Notes: generated by a model from the letters alone, not told the origin. Shown: positions 1-7,223, counted from the stretch's first letter. The stretch is 12,506 nt of DNA from CAYQAJ01 sp964415245 (GCA_964415245.1 CAYQAJ010000145.1:1-12506), one strand, 5' to 3'. Made by a program: numbers and translations.

Positions 1-2
1 AG

Positions 3-260
3 GGGCATATCTACTCAGCGGGCTGTGTGATCGTAAGCGGGACGGTTCAGGCGTACACGATCGATCGTGAAACGAGGTACTTCTTAGGCGACGGGAAGCG
101 CAAAATTGTGGTTGGCGTGGACGACGTCCAGGCCAAGGCCTCGCCAAGCCTCAAGTCGGGCAGCCACGTTACCGTTTTGTCGTGTATTCCCCTTTTCCTC
201 GGAGATGACACGACGCTAGTGCAATTGGGTAACAGCCAGCGAATAGACTTGGTGCAGTGA
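3..260 (+). CDS. 3' end of an unknown small protein, possibly OB-like
   Basis: The frame is open to the window edge and stops with TGA at 258-260. A GTG at 27 could start a 77-residue protein, but the frame continues upstream with no stop, so the gene may be cut by the window edge. The visible part alternates short hydrophobic strands with turns: SGTVQAY, KIVVGVDD, HVTVLSC and TTLVQLGN. There is also an LKSG turn just before the VTV strand. This is reminiscent of a small OB-fold/tRNA_anti-like barrel, but that is only a shape impression. I do not recognise the family. The next 430 bases are repeat-rich and non-coding, so there is no operon context. The coding call rests on the open frame and sensible composition. 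Confidence 0.42.
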   Translation, partial: GHIYSAGCVIVSGTVQAYTIDRETRYFLGDGKRKIVVGVDDVQAKASPSLKSGSHVTVLSCIPLFLGDDTTLVQLGNSQRIDLVQ

Positions 261-358
261 CCGAATGCCGGTATCCAGAATTGGTGAGTTTGATAGGGGG
301 CTCACGCGTGAGCAGCTGGGGCGGATTGAACGGCTTCGACTACTTGCACACACACACA

Positions 359-660
359 GGGGACACCCAGCCGCAGATTGTAATGGCTCGTTGTGCGGCT
401 CGGCAGCGATGTTCTGGTCAAGATAAGATGCCCGGCATCAATGAATCCGAATCCGGGCGGTCAGCGGCGGACCAGAGCGGGCGCGTTCAGGCCGGGGGCG
501 AGAGGGAGAAGCCTGGGCGGGTATTGGGGGACACCCAGCCCGGCGGTCGGGGATGGGCGCGCCCTGTCGTGGTGATGGGCAGATGCCACAGTCGCCAGCC
601 GATGCGCGGTCTTGAGCGGATGGCTCCGCTTTCCGCCCCAGTCTCCGGCTGGGTGTCCCC
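359..660. repeat. Candidate MITE-like element with GGGGACACCCAGCC ends
   Basis: The outermost 14-mers are GGGGACACCCAGCC at 359-372 and its exact reverse complement at 647-660. Reading inward, similarity continues: the left end goes on G-CAGATTG and the right end (reverse complement) G-GAGACTG, two mismatches over those eight bases. A third direct copy lies inside at 527-540, so a smaller 134-bp unit (527-660) is equally possible. There is no transposase inside. This could be a non-autonomous element, or simply a cluster of a dispersed palindromic repeat. No target-site duplication is obvious. Confidence 0.45.
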
Positions 661-688
661 TCGTTCCCCGGGTGTCCCCTCGTTCCCC
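651..688 (+). repeat. Perfect 19-bp tandem duplication
   Basis: GGGTGTCCCCTCGTTCCCC occurs at 651-669 and again, identically, at 670-688. The first copy overlaps the inverted GGGGACACCCAGCC copy at 647-660. It abuts the start of the RHS fragment, so it may mark the breakpoint of the rearrangement that produced the chimeric frame downstream. Confidence 0.85.
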
Positions 689-692
689 CAGC

Positions 693-896
693 GAGCTGAC
701 CGATTACGCCTGGGATGAGACGGGCAAAATGACGCTCGCGCAGCCGCCGGCCGGGGACGTGGGCTTCACCTACAACGCCCAGGGGCAGCGGATCGAGAAG
801 GAGACGCCGGCCGAGGTGCGGCGGTTCGTGTACGACTTCCAGCGGCTGTACCAGGAGCGCGACGCCGACGACGACCCGCTGCGCGAGTACGCCAGC
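693..896 (+). pseudogene. RHS/YD-repeat protein fragment
   Basis: About 68 residues carry the periodic YD-repeat pattern of RHS proteins: DYAWDETGKM, then GFTYNAQGQRIEKETP, then RRFVYDFQRLYQE. The (T/Y)Y(N/D)xxGxR core and the 'FVYDFQ-L-QE' ending are typical of planctomycete RHS-like cell-surface or polymorphic-toxin proteins, which are normally over a thousand residues long. Only two or three repeats remain. There is no signal peptide, no RHS core hallmark (PxxxxDPxG) and no plausible start: the frame opens with a TTG at 612 inside the repeat zone. Upstream sequence is repeat DNA; downstream the frame runs without a stop into an unrelated subtilase end. I read this as a rearranged remnant, not a functional gene. 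Confidence 0.7.
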
Positions 897-1295
897 CATA
901 GGGCACCTCAATTCGGGCTTCGATTTGAGGTCAAGCGCCCTTTAGAAACCGATGTTGACTTTCATGAACGAATCAGCAGACCGGCATGGGACGAAGATGA
1001 GGAGGAAGTCGAGCAAGTGTCCGATGATCGAAAATGGGAAATCGGTCAGCACCTTCGGTGTAAGGGCTCCGTGCACTCGGATACGTGGTTGGGAACTGCA
1101 GCCGAACTCGCGGAGTGCGGAATCATCGCCGTTTTCCCGGTAACCGGCTGGTGGAAGGAGCGCCCGCACTTAAACTGCTGGAATCGCCAAGCACGCTATG
1201 CACTTATTGTCACGATCGAGACACCTGCGACCGACGTCGACTTGTACGCGCCGATCGCCAACATGATTGAGATTCAGCCAGAGGTGGGGATTTGA
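897..1295 (+). pseudogene. C-terminal remnant of a Y4bN-type S8 family subtilase
   Basis: From about 897 the frame changes character to LRFEVKRPLE, then an acidic stretch (DEDEEEVEQ), KGSVHSDTW, GTAAELAE, IAVFPVTGWWKERP, RYALIVTIETP and DVDLYAPI, ending with TGA at 1293-1295. I recognise this order as the C-terminal domain of S8 (subtilisin-like) peptidases of the Y4bN group. These proteins are usually several hundred residues long and often sit beside an AAA ATPase in accessory, defence-like loci. The catalytic Asp/His/Ser domain is absent: only about 130 residues remain, joined in frame to an RHS fragment. No ATPase gene is visible. The family assignment is from memory of the motif series, with no alignment; confidence is good for the fold group and low for function. 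Confidence 0.62.
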
Positions 1296-1477
1296 CCGCA
1301 GTTGTGCAATGGCCGAGTCAATTCCAGAAGGCGCTCACACGCCGGGGAGAAACGGTGCGGCGAGAGAAGACCGCAGGGACCGTGCCTTGACCCGAGCCCG
1401 GCATCGACGTGGATGCCCCAGCGCTGCCACCGCTTCGCTTAGGCTAGCTCAAAGCGTCGGCCCGTTTCCCTGCGGCG

Positions 1478-3862
1478 CTACATCACGTACACGAACTCAT
1501 TCGCGTTGAATAGCACGTGGCACAAGTCGGCCAGGGCGCGGAGCATCGCCGGGCGGCGGACGTCGGTCGCCTCGGGGGTCGTCTGAGCGTGCCACGTGCG
1601 CTGCTGATTCAAAAACTCGACTGCCATCGCCAGCTCTTCCTCGTTCGGCGGTCGCGAAAAAGTGAGCCAGTACGCTGCTTCGACCTGCGCCCGCGCGTCT
1701 TCGCCCGCCATGTCGACAACGCGCTTCGCCATGTAGTCGGCCTGTTCGTTGGTGAAGCGGTTGTTCATCAGGTTCAGCGCCTGAGTCGAGATGGTCGTCG
1801 GCAGCCGCTTGGCGCACGTCTGCGTGGCGGTCGGCGCGTCGAACGTCTCCATCATCGGCAATAGCACCGACCGCTTGATGAATACGTACACGGTCCGCCG
1901 CCAGTGCTCGGGCGTTTCGCTCTCGACAATGGGCCACTTGAGCGTCGATCCGGTGCGGATGATCGCCTCGTCGATCCGCGGCTTCACGCCGGGTCCGTAC
2001 ATTTGCAAGTTGAGCGTGCCGGCAGACGCGAGGATACTGTCGCGAATCTCCTCGGCATCGAGTCGACGCGGGGGGAATCGCCACAGCCACACGGTTTGTG
2101 GATCGGCCTGATAGTTGCGCTCCTCGCCCGTGCTGGCCCGGCGGTACGCGGCCGACGTCATGATCTTGCGGTGCAGCGGCTTGAGCTCCCAGCCCGAATC
2201 GATCAACTCGGCAGCCAGCCAGTCGAGCAATTCCTGGTGCGAAGGCTCCGCCCCGCTCTGACCCAGGTTGCTCGGGGTTTCGACCAGCCCCCGGCCAAAG
2301 TGGTAATGCCACAGCCGGTTGGCCATCACGCGCGCGGTGAGCGGATTGTCGGGCGAGGCGATCCAGCGGGCAAGCGTCAGCCGCCGAAGCGTGCTGGCGG
2401 ACTTTGCATCAGGCTGCGGAAAATCAATTGGCTCAGTCGCCAGCACGGCGGGCGCTCCCGGCTCGACCTCCTGGCCCGGTGTGCGGTAGTCGCCGCGAAT
2501 GAGCAGATTCGTGGGCCGCGGTTGGGAGCCGATGTCGCGAATCGCCATCCGGCCGTCGTCGTCGCTGGTTTTCATACTGTTGAACACGGCCAGCATGCGG
2601 TAATAGTCGAGCTGCTTGATCGGCTCGAAGCGGTGATCGTGGCAGCGGGCGCAGCCGATCGTTACGCCCAGGAAGACGGCGCCCGTGGTGGAGACTACGT
2701 CGTCCAGCTCGTCGAGGCGGTTCTTCTCGTTCTCCTGGTTACCCACGGTCGGCCCATTGCGGCAGAAGCCGGTCGCCACGAGGACGCTGGGATCGCCAGG
2801 GGCCGCTTCGTCGCCGGCAAGCTGTTCGATGATGAACTGGTCATACGGCATGTCGTCGTTCAGGGCGCGGATCACCCAATCGCGGTAGCGATAGGCGGAA
2901 GGGCGATCGACGTCGAACTCGAACCCGCCCGAATCGGCATAGCGGGCCAGATCGAGCCAGTGACGTCCCCACCGCTCGCCGTAATGCGGGCTGGCGAGCA
3001 AACGATCGACGAGCCGCTCGTAGGCGTCGGCGCGAGTATCTGCCAGGAATGCCTCGACTTCTTCGCGCGTGGGGGCGAGTCCGGTGAGGTCGAACGTCGC
3101 GCGGCGGATGAGCGTCGTTCGGTCCGCCTCGTCCGACGCGGCGAGGCCCTGTTCGCGCAAACGCGCGTCGATGAAGACATCGACAGCGCTCACGCTGGGC
3201 GCAGCGTTTTCATCGCGGGACGGAATCGGAGGTCGCACCAACGGCTGAAACGACCAGTGATTGCTTGCGCCGCCGGATGTAACGTCGGTCAGGTCGGCGC
3301 CGTCGGCCCACGAAGCCCCTTCGTCAATCCAGCGGCGCAAAAGCGCAATCTGCTTGGCGCTCAACCGATCGCCTTCGCCATCCGGCGGCATCACTACAAG
3401 ATCGTCGTTCTCGCCGGTGACGTAGCCCACGAGCCGGCTCGCGGCGTTATGGCCGGGGACGATAGCCGGACCGCTGTCGCCGCCGGAAACGAAATTCTGC
3501 TTGCGGTCGAGCCTGAGGCCCCCTTCTTGTTTCTCCGGTCCATGGCACTTGTAGCAGTTGAACACAAAGATGGGGCGAATATCGCGGGCGAAGTCGATCT
3601 TGTCGTTGGTCTTGTCGTCGGCATTTTCCTCGGCTGGCGTCGCCTCATCGGAAGCGGCGTCGCCCTCCGATGCAGTCGTTTCGTCCGCTGGCGCCATGGG
3701 CAACCAGGCCGATAGCGCGAGAGTCGCCAGCATCGCCAGAGCCGGCGCGAAAAGAAGTGCCAATGCGCGGTGCGGGCGGCGAGCGGCCACAATCGGAGCA
3801 GTCGCTGCCGGCTGTGTTGTGGCGTCCGAGAAATCAGGTTTCAGCGGATGACGGTTGCTCAT
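1478..3862 (-). CDS. PSCyt1 cytochrome c / DUF1549 / DUF1553 protein
   Basis: This is a 794-residue planctomycete cytochrome-type protein. A hydrophobic segment at about residues 32-52 after an arginine-rich stretch looks like a signal anchor, followed by an acidic low-complexity linker. The PSCyt1 domain carries the haem motif CYKCH (residues 103-107) and a later VMPP whose methionine could be the axial ligand. DUF1549 spans about 227-430 and contains a second CxxCH, CARCHDH, at about 404-410. DUF1553 spans about 490-785. The segment between DUF1549 and DUF1553 is short (about 60 residues), the compact version of this architecture. ATG at 3862 is chosen; an upstream in-frame TTG at 3895 adds 11 unremarkable residues. 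Neither start has a convincing Shine-Dalgarno. Family members usually have a DUF1501 gene next to them; none is seen here. The role is unproven: a secreted or membrane-anchored redox protein is inferred, often proposed for polysaccharide breakdown. Confidence 0.93.
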   Translation of the reverse strand: MSNRHPLKPDFSDATTQPAATAPIVAARRPHRALALLFAPALAMLATLALSAWLPMAPADETTASEGDAASDEATPAEENADDKTNDKIDFARDIRPIFVFNCYKCHGPEKQEGGLRLDRKQNFVSGGDSGPAIVPGHNAASRLVGYVTGENDDLVVMPPDGEGDRLSAKQIALLRRWIDEGASWADGADLTDVTSGGASNHWSFQPLVRPPIPSRDENAAPSVSAVDVFIDARLREQGLAASDEADRTTLIRRATFDLTGLAPTREEVEAFLADTRADAYERLVDRLLASPHYGERWGRHWLDLARYADSGGFEFDVDRPSAYRYRDWVIRALNDDMPYDQFIIEQLAGDEAAPGDPSVLVATGFCRNGPTVGNQENEKNRLDELDDVVSTTGAVFLGVTIGCARCHDHRFEPIKQLDYYRMLAVFNSMKTSDDDGRMAIRDIGSQPRPTNLLIRGDYRTPGQEVEPGAPAVLATEPIDFPQPDAKSASTLRRLTLARWIASPDNPLTARVMANRLWHYHFGRGLVETPSNLGQSGAEPSHQELLDWLAAELIDSGWELKPLHRKIMTSAAYRRASTGEERNYQADPQTVWLWRFPPRRLDAEEIRDSILASAGTLNLQMYGPGVKPRIDEAIIRTGSTLKWPIVESETPEHWRRTVYVFIKRSVLLPMMETFDAPTATQTCAKRLPTTISTQALNLMNNRFTNEQADYMAKRVVDMAGEDARAQVEAAYWLTFSRPPNEEELAMAVEFLNQQRTWHAQTTPEATDVRRPAMLRALADLCHVLFNANEFVYVM

Positions 3863-4107
3863 AACGTACCAACCCTGGCCGCGGCGAGGGTTCAATTCAC
3901 GTCAGGCGGGCGCTCCGCTCGGGGCGGAACTCGACGCGGCTGGCGGGCCGTTGAGCGCGCGAAAGAGCGCGACTCGACGGGAACTCCATTATCCACTATT
4001 CTGCCGGCGATTCCCAGTCGAGCCGGGCCGAAATCCCGGGCAATCCTGCACTGCTGCCGCACTCGTTCATTTCCGCAACCGGCGAACATCCGATATCGTC
4101 GCACAGC

Positions 4108-5133
4108 ATGCCCCACACGCGCCAACCGGTCACGATCACCTCGGCCGCGCTGGCGCTGCTGACGGCGGCCTTGTGGGGAGGCACGCCGGTCGCCATCAGC
4201 TTCTCGGTCGATACGCTGCCGCCGATTGCGGTGGCCGGCGTGCGATTCGCGCTGGGGGCGATATTCATGCTGTTCTGGTGCCGCTTCGAGGGGACCAGCC
4301 TCGCGCTGCGGACCGGGCAGTTTCGTCCGTGCCTGGGAGCGGGCGTGCTGCTGTTCTTGCAGATATCGCTGTTCAACGTGGGGGTGACCTGGTCGAACGC
4401 GTCGCACGGCTCGATGCTCATTAACACGTTCGTGTTCTGGGTGGTGGCCATCGAGCACTTCGTTACCCGTACCGACCGGCTCACGCGCCGCAAGGTGCTG
4501 GGCCTCGTCGCGGCCGGCGCGGGAGTGGCGCTGATCCTTTGGGTGACGTCGGGAACCGCAGCACCGGCGGAAGCGGCGCCATCGATAGACGAAGCAATTA
4601 CGTCGTCGCTCGACGCCGAACATGCGCCATCTTCGCCCGACGCGCCGCACCCATCCGCGAGCCGACTTCCCACGCTCGCGGGCGACGCGCTGCTCCTGGT
4701 TAGCGCGCTGCTGTTGGGTGTGAAGATCGTTTACATCAAGCAGGCGCTGAAAACGGTCGAGCCGGGCAAGCTGATTCTGTGGCACGACATCTTCGGCGTG
4801 ATGCTGTTCTTCGCCTGGAGCGGGGCGACGGAGAAAGTTACCCTGGGCGCCTTCACCACGACGGCCGTGCTGGCTCTGCTCTATCAGGGAGTGATCGTGG
4901 CCGGGCTGTGCTTTGCCATCCAGGCGTTGCTCTTGCGAAAGCACACCGCTTCGCAAATCTCGGTCTACAGCTTTGCCACGCCGCTGTGCGGAGTCGCGCT
5001 GGGGGTGCTGATGCGGGGCGAGCCGATGTCACCGTGGCTGTTGGTATCGGCGGCATGCGTGGCGGTTGGCATTTACCTGGTGAACACCGAGCCAGCTCAG
5101 CCGCGCTCTACCGAAACAGTCGCAGCGCCGTAG
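4108..5133 (+). CDS. DMT-superfamily (EamA) transporter
   Basis: This is a 341-residue inner-membrane protein with two EamA repeats, about residues 10-147 and 191-326, and roughly ten hydrophobic helices. The first helix carries the typical AALWGGTPVAI, helices 3-4 carry LFNVGVTWSNAS, and the second half ends with TPLCGVALGVLMRGE and a VAVGIYLVN last helix. Such proteins export or exchange small metabolites; the substrate cannot be read from sequence. Odd feature: the two halves are joined by a long hydrophilic Ala/Ser/Pro/Asp-rich linker (about 148-190), where most relatives have a short loop. ATG at 4108 is the first start in frame; there is no clear Shine-Dalgarno. It is divergent from the cytochrome gene (245 bp apart, no obvious promoter) and converges with the downstream minus-strand gene, overlapping it by 26 bp. 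Confidence 0.92.
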   Translation: MPHTRQPVTITSAALALLTAALWGGTPVAISFSVDTLPPIAVAGVRFALGAIFMLFWCRFEGTSLALRTGQFRPCLGAGVLLFLQISLFNVGVTWSNASHGSMLINTFVFWVVAIEHFVTRTDRLTRRKVLGLVAAGAGVALILWVTSGTAAPAEAAPSIDEAITSSLDAEHAPSSPDAPHPSASRLPTLAGDALLLVSALLLGVKIVYIKQALKTVEPGKLILWHDIFGVMLFFAWSGATEKVTLGAFTTTAVLALLYQGVIVAGLCFAIQALLLRKHTASQISVYSFATPLCGVALGVLMRGEPMSPWLLVSAACVAVGIYLVNTEPAQPRSTETVAAP

Positions 5134-6070
5134 CGCGGCCCAATTGCCGCGCGTCGTATCCCGCCTCCTGCAGGTCGTCGACGAAGCTCGCTGGGCCGTG
5201 CGTGCAGTACACCACCTTGGGCCGCACTTGCTCGACCGCTTGAAGCAGCTCGTCGTAGTCGGCGTGATCCGACAGGGGAATCGCGTAATCGACGCCCAGC
5301 GAGTACCGCGCACGCGGGTCGGCCGCCCAACCGGTGACCGCGATCGTCACCGAGTTCCGCGGCAAGGGCACGCTCGCGCTCTTCTGCGATCGCGGCGGCA
5401 TGACGACGGCGTGACCCTTACGCGGCCGGCCCTTGTACAGCGAGAAATCGCCTAACGGGCAGCCGCACTCCTCGTACAGGACGCTGATTTCATGCGCCAG
5501 CGCGTGCTGCTGCACGGGGATGCCCGCGTCGGTAAGGATTCGCGTTACTTCCTGCGCTTTGCCGAGCACGTAGGCGTAGATGACGGGCGTATCGCCGTCG
5601 GCGAGCACCGCGCGAACCAGGTTGAGCAGTTCCTCGATCACCTGCTCGCGCGGTGGCAGGCGGTACCGCTCGTCGCCGAAGGTGCATTCCATCACCATCA
5701 CGTCGGCACGTGGGAGCAGCGCTGGTTCCGCCGTCGCGGATGGCGAGAGTTTGAAATCGCCGGTATAGAGCAGCGACTGGCCCTCCGTCTCGGCCAGCAG
5801 CATGGCCGATCCGTAGACGTGACCCGCCGGATAGGTCGTCAGCCGCACTCGGCCCCATTCCAACGGCTGGCCGAACGGCATTTCCCGCGTGCGACGCGGC
5901 CCGTGGCGGTGCTGATACATGCGGGCCGTGGCGGGCGTGCAGAATGCCAGCTCGTGCGGGGCCGTGTGGTCGCTGTGGGCGTGCGAGACAAACGCCCGGG
6001 GCTGACGCCGTCGCACGTCGATGGCCAGATCGATCGCCGTGAGCTTCAGTCCGTTGTCGTAGTGAAACAT
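5108..6070 (-). CDS. Metallo-beta-lactamase-fold exonuclease-like hydrolase
   Basis: This is a 320-residue soluble protein of the MBL superfamily, closest in pattern to the SNM1/mRNA 3'-end-processing and DNA-ligase-associated exonuclease branch. Visible motifs are HAHSDH (residues 30-35, metal ligands H30, H32, D34, H35), AGHVYGSA (H84), YTGDF (D105, bridging aspartate), the MECTFGD signature (126-133) of nucleases in this branch, then LSDHAD (267-271) and CTHG (H291). All expected metal ligands are present, so it should be catalytically competent. The substrate is inferred to be nucleic acid. The ligase/helicase partners of the ligase-associated type are not in the window. ATG at 6070 starts directly before the fold's first strand. 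Its 3' end overlaps the convergent transporter gene. The minus-strand gene upstream ends only 69 bp away, so the two may be cotranscribed. Confidence 0.88.
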   Translation of the reverse strand: MFHYDNGLKLTAIDLAIDVRRRQPRAFVSHAHSDHTAPHELAFCTPATARMYQHRHGPRRTREMPFGQPLEWGRVRLTTYPAGHVYGSAMLLAETEGQSLLYTGDFKLSPSATAEPALLPRADVMVMECTFGDERYRLPPREQVIEELLNLVRAVLADGDTPVIYAYVLGKAQEVTRILTDAGIPVQQHALAHEISVLYEECGCPLGDFSLYKGRPRKGHAVVMPPRSQKSASVPLPRNSVTIAVTGWAADPRARYSLGVDYAIPLSDHADYDELLQAVEQVRPKVVYCTHGPASFVDDLQEAGYDARQLGRATALRLFR

Positions 6071-6139
6071 GCGCGTCGTGCCGAAGCGGCATGCGGCACG
6101 AGTCCCCTCTCGCGCTTCAGAAACGCTGGGACCAATGCG

Positions 6140-7030
6140 CTACTTCTCGGCGCCCACGGTGGCGCGGGCCGCTTTGGCCAGTCCCGATGACCGCCACTGT
6201 TCGTCGAGTGACGTGCCGGCCTTGTGTACGATGTTGTCGCGCGTCATGCCGGTGAATTGGCTGGGGTGCGGGAACACCGTCACGGGACCCTCATAGCCCC
6301 GCTCGGTCAGCAGCGCGAGATAGGCCGCCACGTCGATGCGGCCGGTTTCGCCGGGCAGCAATCGCTGATTCTCGTTGACATCCGCAAGTTCGACGTCATC
6401 GGGCAAATCGGACACCCGCAATACCACAATCTTCAAGTCGGATGCCTCCCGCAGTGAATCGAGCGTGCCGCCGCCGACCTCCCAGTTCCATGTGTCCAAA
6501 AGGAGACCCACGTTCGGTTGGCCGAGCGCCTTAATCAGCGCCGTGAGTGCCTCTGCCTGCCAGACGAATTCGTAGTTTCGATCCTGCCTCACTGCGGCAG
6601 CGGCGCGAACGCCGACCGCCAGCTCAACCTTGTGCTGCGACAGTGCTTCGGCGACTTGCGTAATCCGTTTGCGGTGCAGCTCGAAATTCTCGTGGTAGGG
6701 AAGCGATTCGCTGGCCGGGGCCAAGATGACAAAGCACCGCTGCGCGCCGAGGGCGGCCGCAGCTTCGGCCACCGGCTCGAGCCGCGACAGGTCGGTTTCG
6801 TAGTCGGCGTCCTCGGCCGCCAGCCGAACCGGCAGCTCGAACCCGCCGACTTTCAGCCGCGCGCTTTCGATGAAGCGGAAGGCGTGCTTCTGGCCGTGCC
6901 GCTCGACCCGCTTGGCGATATCGACCATGTCGACGTCGAGCCCTTTGAAACCGTACGTGAGCGCCAGCTCGATGACTTCGCTCTGGCGGCCCGTGATGCC
7001 CAGCGCCCTGGGACTGAGATTCTTGTACAT
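6140..7030 (-). CDS. Sugar phosphate isomerase/epimerase-like TIM barrel
   Basis: This is a 296-residue protein of the xylose-isomerase-like (AP endonuclease 2) TIM-barrel superfamily. N-terminal NLSPRALGITGRQSE, FKGLDVDMVD, VGLLLDTWNW (173-182), VLRVSDLPDD and a final strand GPVTVFPHPSQF trace successive barrel strands. An ATG at 7030 is preferred over an in-frame ATG at 7093: the extra 21 residues would be encoded across a REP hairpin, whereas GGGGAG lies six bases before 7030. Oddly, several positions normally holding metal ligands are not obviously acidic or histidine: WNW where WHW is common, R205 where a His precedes the next Asp, and PVTVFP without the usual Glu. It may be catalytically altered, although planctomycetes have many such paralogues. 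The substrate is unknown. The MBL gene follows 69 bp downstream. Confidence 0.85.
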   Translation of the reverse strand: MYKNLSPRALGITGRQSEVIELALTYGFKGLDVDMVDIAKRVERHGQKHAFRFIESARLKVGGFELPVRLAAEDADYETDLSRLEPVAEAAAALGAQRCFVILAPASESLPYHENFELHRKRITQVAEALSQHKVELAVGVRAAAAVRQDRNYEFVWQAEALTALIKALGQPNVGLLLDTWNWEVGGGTLDSLREASDLKIVVLRVSDLPDDVELADVNENQRLLPGETGRIDVAAYLALLTERGYEGPVTVFPHPSQFTGMTRDNIVHKAGTSLDEQWRSSGLAKAARATVGAEK

Positions 7031-7036
7031 GAAGTG

Positions 7037-7042
7037 CTCCCC
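7037..7042 (-). promoter_or_regulatory. Shine-Dalgarno deciding the barrel-gene start
   Basis: On the minus strand GGGGAG is followed by six bases and the ATG at 7030. This site, plus the REP hairpin immediately upstream, argues for the shorter start instead of ATG 7093. Confidence 0.6.
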
Positions 7043-7056
7043 AACGACCAATTTCA

Positions 7057-7082
7057 GTAGGTCCCGCTTGCCGAGCGGGACC
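7057..7082 (+). repeat. REP-like hairpin, GTAG foot, copy 1
   Basis: GTAG is followed by the palindrome GGTCCCGCT-TGCCG-AGCGGGACC (9-bp perfect stem, 5-base loop; the last G of GTAG is the first stem base). GTAG at the foot of a palindrome is the hallmark of REP sequences mobilised by RAYT (Y1) transposases. This copy lies between the barrel gene's start and the divergent uppP gene and is the inverted partner of copy 2. Confidence 0.8.
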
Positions 7083-7109
7083 TTCATTTTCACACAATCG
7101 TTACCTTTC

Positions 7110-7136
7110 AGGTCCCGTCCGGCAGACGGGACCTAC
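7110..7136 (-). repeat. REP-like hairpin, GTAG foot, copy 2 (inverted)
   Basis: Read on the minus strand, GTAG (7136-7133) leads into AGGTCCCGTC-TGCCG-GACGGGACCT, a 10-bp stem with the same TGCCG loop as copy 1. The two pairs next to the loop differ from copy 1 but are changed on both sides, so pairing is kept. The head-to-head arrangement of two units about 27 bp apart is that of a BIME. Confidence 0.8.
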
Positions 7137-7168
7137 TGGCACGTTCTACCCTTTGCCGCGCGGCTGAG

Positions 7169-7174
7169 TATTAT
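7169..7174 (+). promoter_or_regulatory. Possible -10 box for uppP
   Basis: TATTAT lies 50 bases before the GTG start. There is no good -35 at 16-18 bp; TTCTAC is 19 bases upstream. If used, transcription would begin near 7181, downstream of the ATG at 7173, which favours the GTG start at 7224. Confidence 0.25.
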
Positions 7175-7212
7175 GGCACACATCGCTCGGCCTTCAAAGG
7201 GCGCCGAATGGC

Positions 7213-7217
7213 GGGAG
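7213..7217 (+). promoter_or_regulatory. Shine-Dalgarno deciding the uppP start
   Basis: GGGAG is followed by six bases and GTG at 7224. The alternative ATG at 7173 has no comparable site and would add 17 residues not seen in the family. Confidence 0.65.
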
Positions 7218-7223
7218 ATCAGC

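Larger units (their letters stand above)
261..690. other. Repeat-rich non-coding stretch
   Basis: I find no credible gene in these 430 bases. Open frames exist on both strands, but they read through repeat copies and show proline/arginine/glycine-rich low-complexity protein without recognisable domains. What the stretch does hold is three copies of GGGGACACCCAGCC (359-372 and 527-540 on +, 647-660 on -), a short CA run at about 347-357, and a 19-bp perfect tandem duplication at 651-688. The RHS remnant begins directly after it. Confidence 0.6.

Noticed and set aside
257..911. Overlapping open frames on both strands in the repeat zone
   Set aside because: They translate through the GGGGACACCCAGCC copies and the RHS fragment; composition is repeat-like and no domain is recognisable.
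1904..3715. 603-codon open frame on the plus strand
   Set aside because: It is antisense to the cytochrome gene in GC-rich DNA; its translation has no domain pattern, while the minus strand has CxxCH, DUF1549 and DUF1553 motifs.
3892..4956. 354-codon open frame on the minus strand
   Set aside because: It is arginine/glutamine-rich low-complexity sequence opposite the EamA transporter, a GC-driven shadow.
6071..6139. GTGCCG...CGGCAC pair between the barrel and MBL genes as a terminator
   Set aside because: Only a 6-bp stem without a T run; too weak to call and the two genes may be cotranscribed.
7031..7093. Longer N-terminus for the TIM-barrel protein (ATG 7093)
   Set aside because: The extension would be translated from a REP hairpin; a good Shine-Dalgarno precedes ATG 7030 and family proteins start there.
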